Origin: Flavobacterium luminosum | GTDB taxonomy: Bacteria; Bacteroidota; Bacteroidia; Flavobacteriales; Flavobacteriaceae | Direction of reading: 5' to 3' | Assembly (NCBI RefSeq): GCF_023635005.1 | Contig: NZ_JAMLJM010000001.1 | Coordinates: forward strand, 186,001 to 250,000 | Length of the DNA: 64,000 bases | Shown: positions 63,760 to 64,000 of the stretch, in pieces | Layout: each line of letters opens with the position of its first letter | Numbering within the stretch: the first letter of the stretch is position 1 | The notes under the pieces: model-generated | Seen by the model: the letters and a program-made list of their open reading frames with translations, nothing else | What the model was told of the DNA's origin: nothing | Database searches by the model: none | Made by a program: the position numbers and the translations under genes

Positions 63760-63815
63760 CAATATTATTTAGCTTAACTTTTAGTCCTGCTAAAAGAATT
63801 ATTTTTTGAAAATGC

Positions 63816-64000
63816 TTATTCTTCGATGTGTGCTTGTTTCTTTAAAATTTTCCAAAGTACTGGCACCGTTGTAAACAATACGATAATGATCACAATGTAC
63901 TCGATGTAATGTTTTAAATCCACTCCAAACTCATTCAAAAAGAACGCGTGAAGATAATGTCCAGAAAAAATCATAGAAAAAGACCACAATAAAGATCCTA
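63816..64000 (-). CDS. DedA-family membrane protein, 3' end only
   Basis: Only the C-terminal 61 residues lie in the window; the gene continues past base 64000. They read GSLLWSFSMIFSGHYL, then a hydrophobic helix (YIVIIIVLFTTVPVLWKIL), ending KKQAHIEE. This matches the end of DedA (SNARE-associated Golgi-like) proteins, which act as lipid scramblases or transporters. Family assignment is from this fragment alone. Confidence 0.75.
   Translation of the reverse strand, partial: GSLLWSFSMIFSGHYLHAFFLNEFGVDLKHYIEYIVIIIVLFTTVPVLWKILKKQAHIEE

Larger units (their letters stand above)
63474..63815. other. Intergenic region after groEL
   Basis: Between the groEL terminator and the end of the partial DedA gene. 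It contains a 37-codon frame at 63477-63590 (see that entry) and the terminator for the minus-strand gene at 63722-63759. The rest is AT-rich with nothing recognisable. Confidence 0.5.

Overview
The window is a stretch of chromosome from a member of the Flavobacteriaceae, most like Flavobacterium. Four things point there. It carries the gliding and type IX secretion cluster gldK-gldL-gldM-gldN and three secreted proteins with type IX C-terminal sorting domains. Short DNA boxes of the Bacteroidetes vegetative promoter form (TTG, about 17-23 bases, TAnnTTTG) sit just upstream of many starts, usually without a Shine-Dalgarno sequence. The base composition is AT-rich. The gene set (GSCFA, DUF4230, DUF983, DUF5522, LemA/TPM, an arginase-like gene beside topA) is typical of the group. 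No rRNA operon, CRISPR array, prophage, transposase or integrase is visible, and most of the window is core genome.

Layout. 1-3.6 kb: lipB with a lipoprotein gene, then lysS. 3.6-7.0 kb: a three-gene minus-strand unit that I read as copper acquisition (Cys-rich small protein, lipoprotein with two YtkA/FixH-like Met/His motifs, OprC-like TonB-dependent receptor). 7.1-10.8 kb: a small exported protein, hemL, a LysM glucosaminidase and a PLP enzyme of the ACC deaminase/D-cysteine desulfhydrase family. 10.9-20.4 kb: three large type IX cargo proteins; the last two are tandem paralogues sharing about 1.45 kb of nearly identical 3' sequence. 20.4-31.4 kb: small metal-site proteins, hutU, lipoproteins, a truncated haemoglobin, an aromatic amino acid hydroxylase, rhodanese, GSCFA/DUF4230 proteins, and an ABC exporter coupled to a RidA-like gene. 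31.4-41.5 kb: alaS, an M23 peptidase, a MerR regulator, the LemA-TPM-TPM operon, an SDR, and the GTPases der and era. 41.6-46.8 kb: two identical initiator tRNA genes, a GIY-YIG gene, a decayed tRNA remnant, a J-domain/KTSC protein, DUF1761, a GNAT-like protein, ABC-F and DUF983. 46.9-56.5 kb: an FAD oxidoreductase, gldN-M-L-K, an arginase-fold pseudoenzyme and topA. 56.7-63.4 kb: miaB, a sigma-54 activator, lptE, a TPR protein, secG and groES-groEL. The window ends inside a DedA-family gene.

How parts work together. gldKLMN encode the type IX ring (GldK, GldN) and its inner-membrane motor (GldL, GldM), which would export the sorting-domain proteins at 10.9-20.4 kb. LptE and SecG serve outer-membrane LPS delivery and Sec export. 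The copper unit would feed copper through the outer membrane.

The least ordinary structures are: (i) the initiator tRNA array, where a GIY-YIG gene sits between a tRNA 3' end with its terminator and a mutated second copy of the same 63 bases; (ii) two dispersed structured elements (1709-1774 and 8936-9036) sharing one core and possibly belonging to the flavo-1 RNA family; (iii) a dispersed-repeat-like sequence read in frame inside alaS; (iv) a copper-type CxxxM...HxM signature in the TonB receptor; and (v) an arginase-like protein lacking half its metal ligands, next to gldK.
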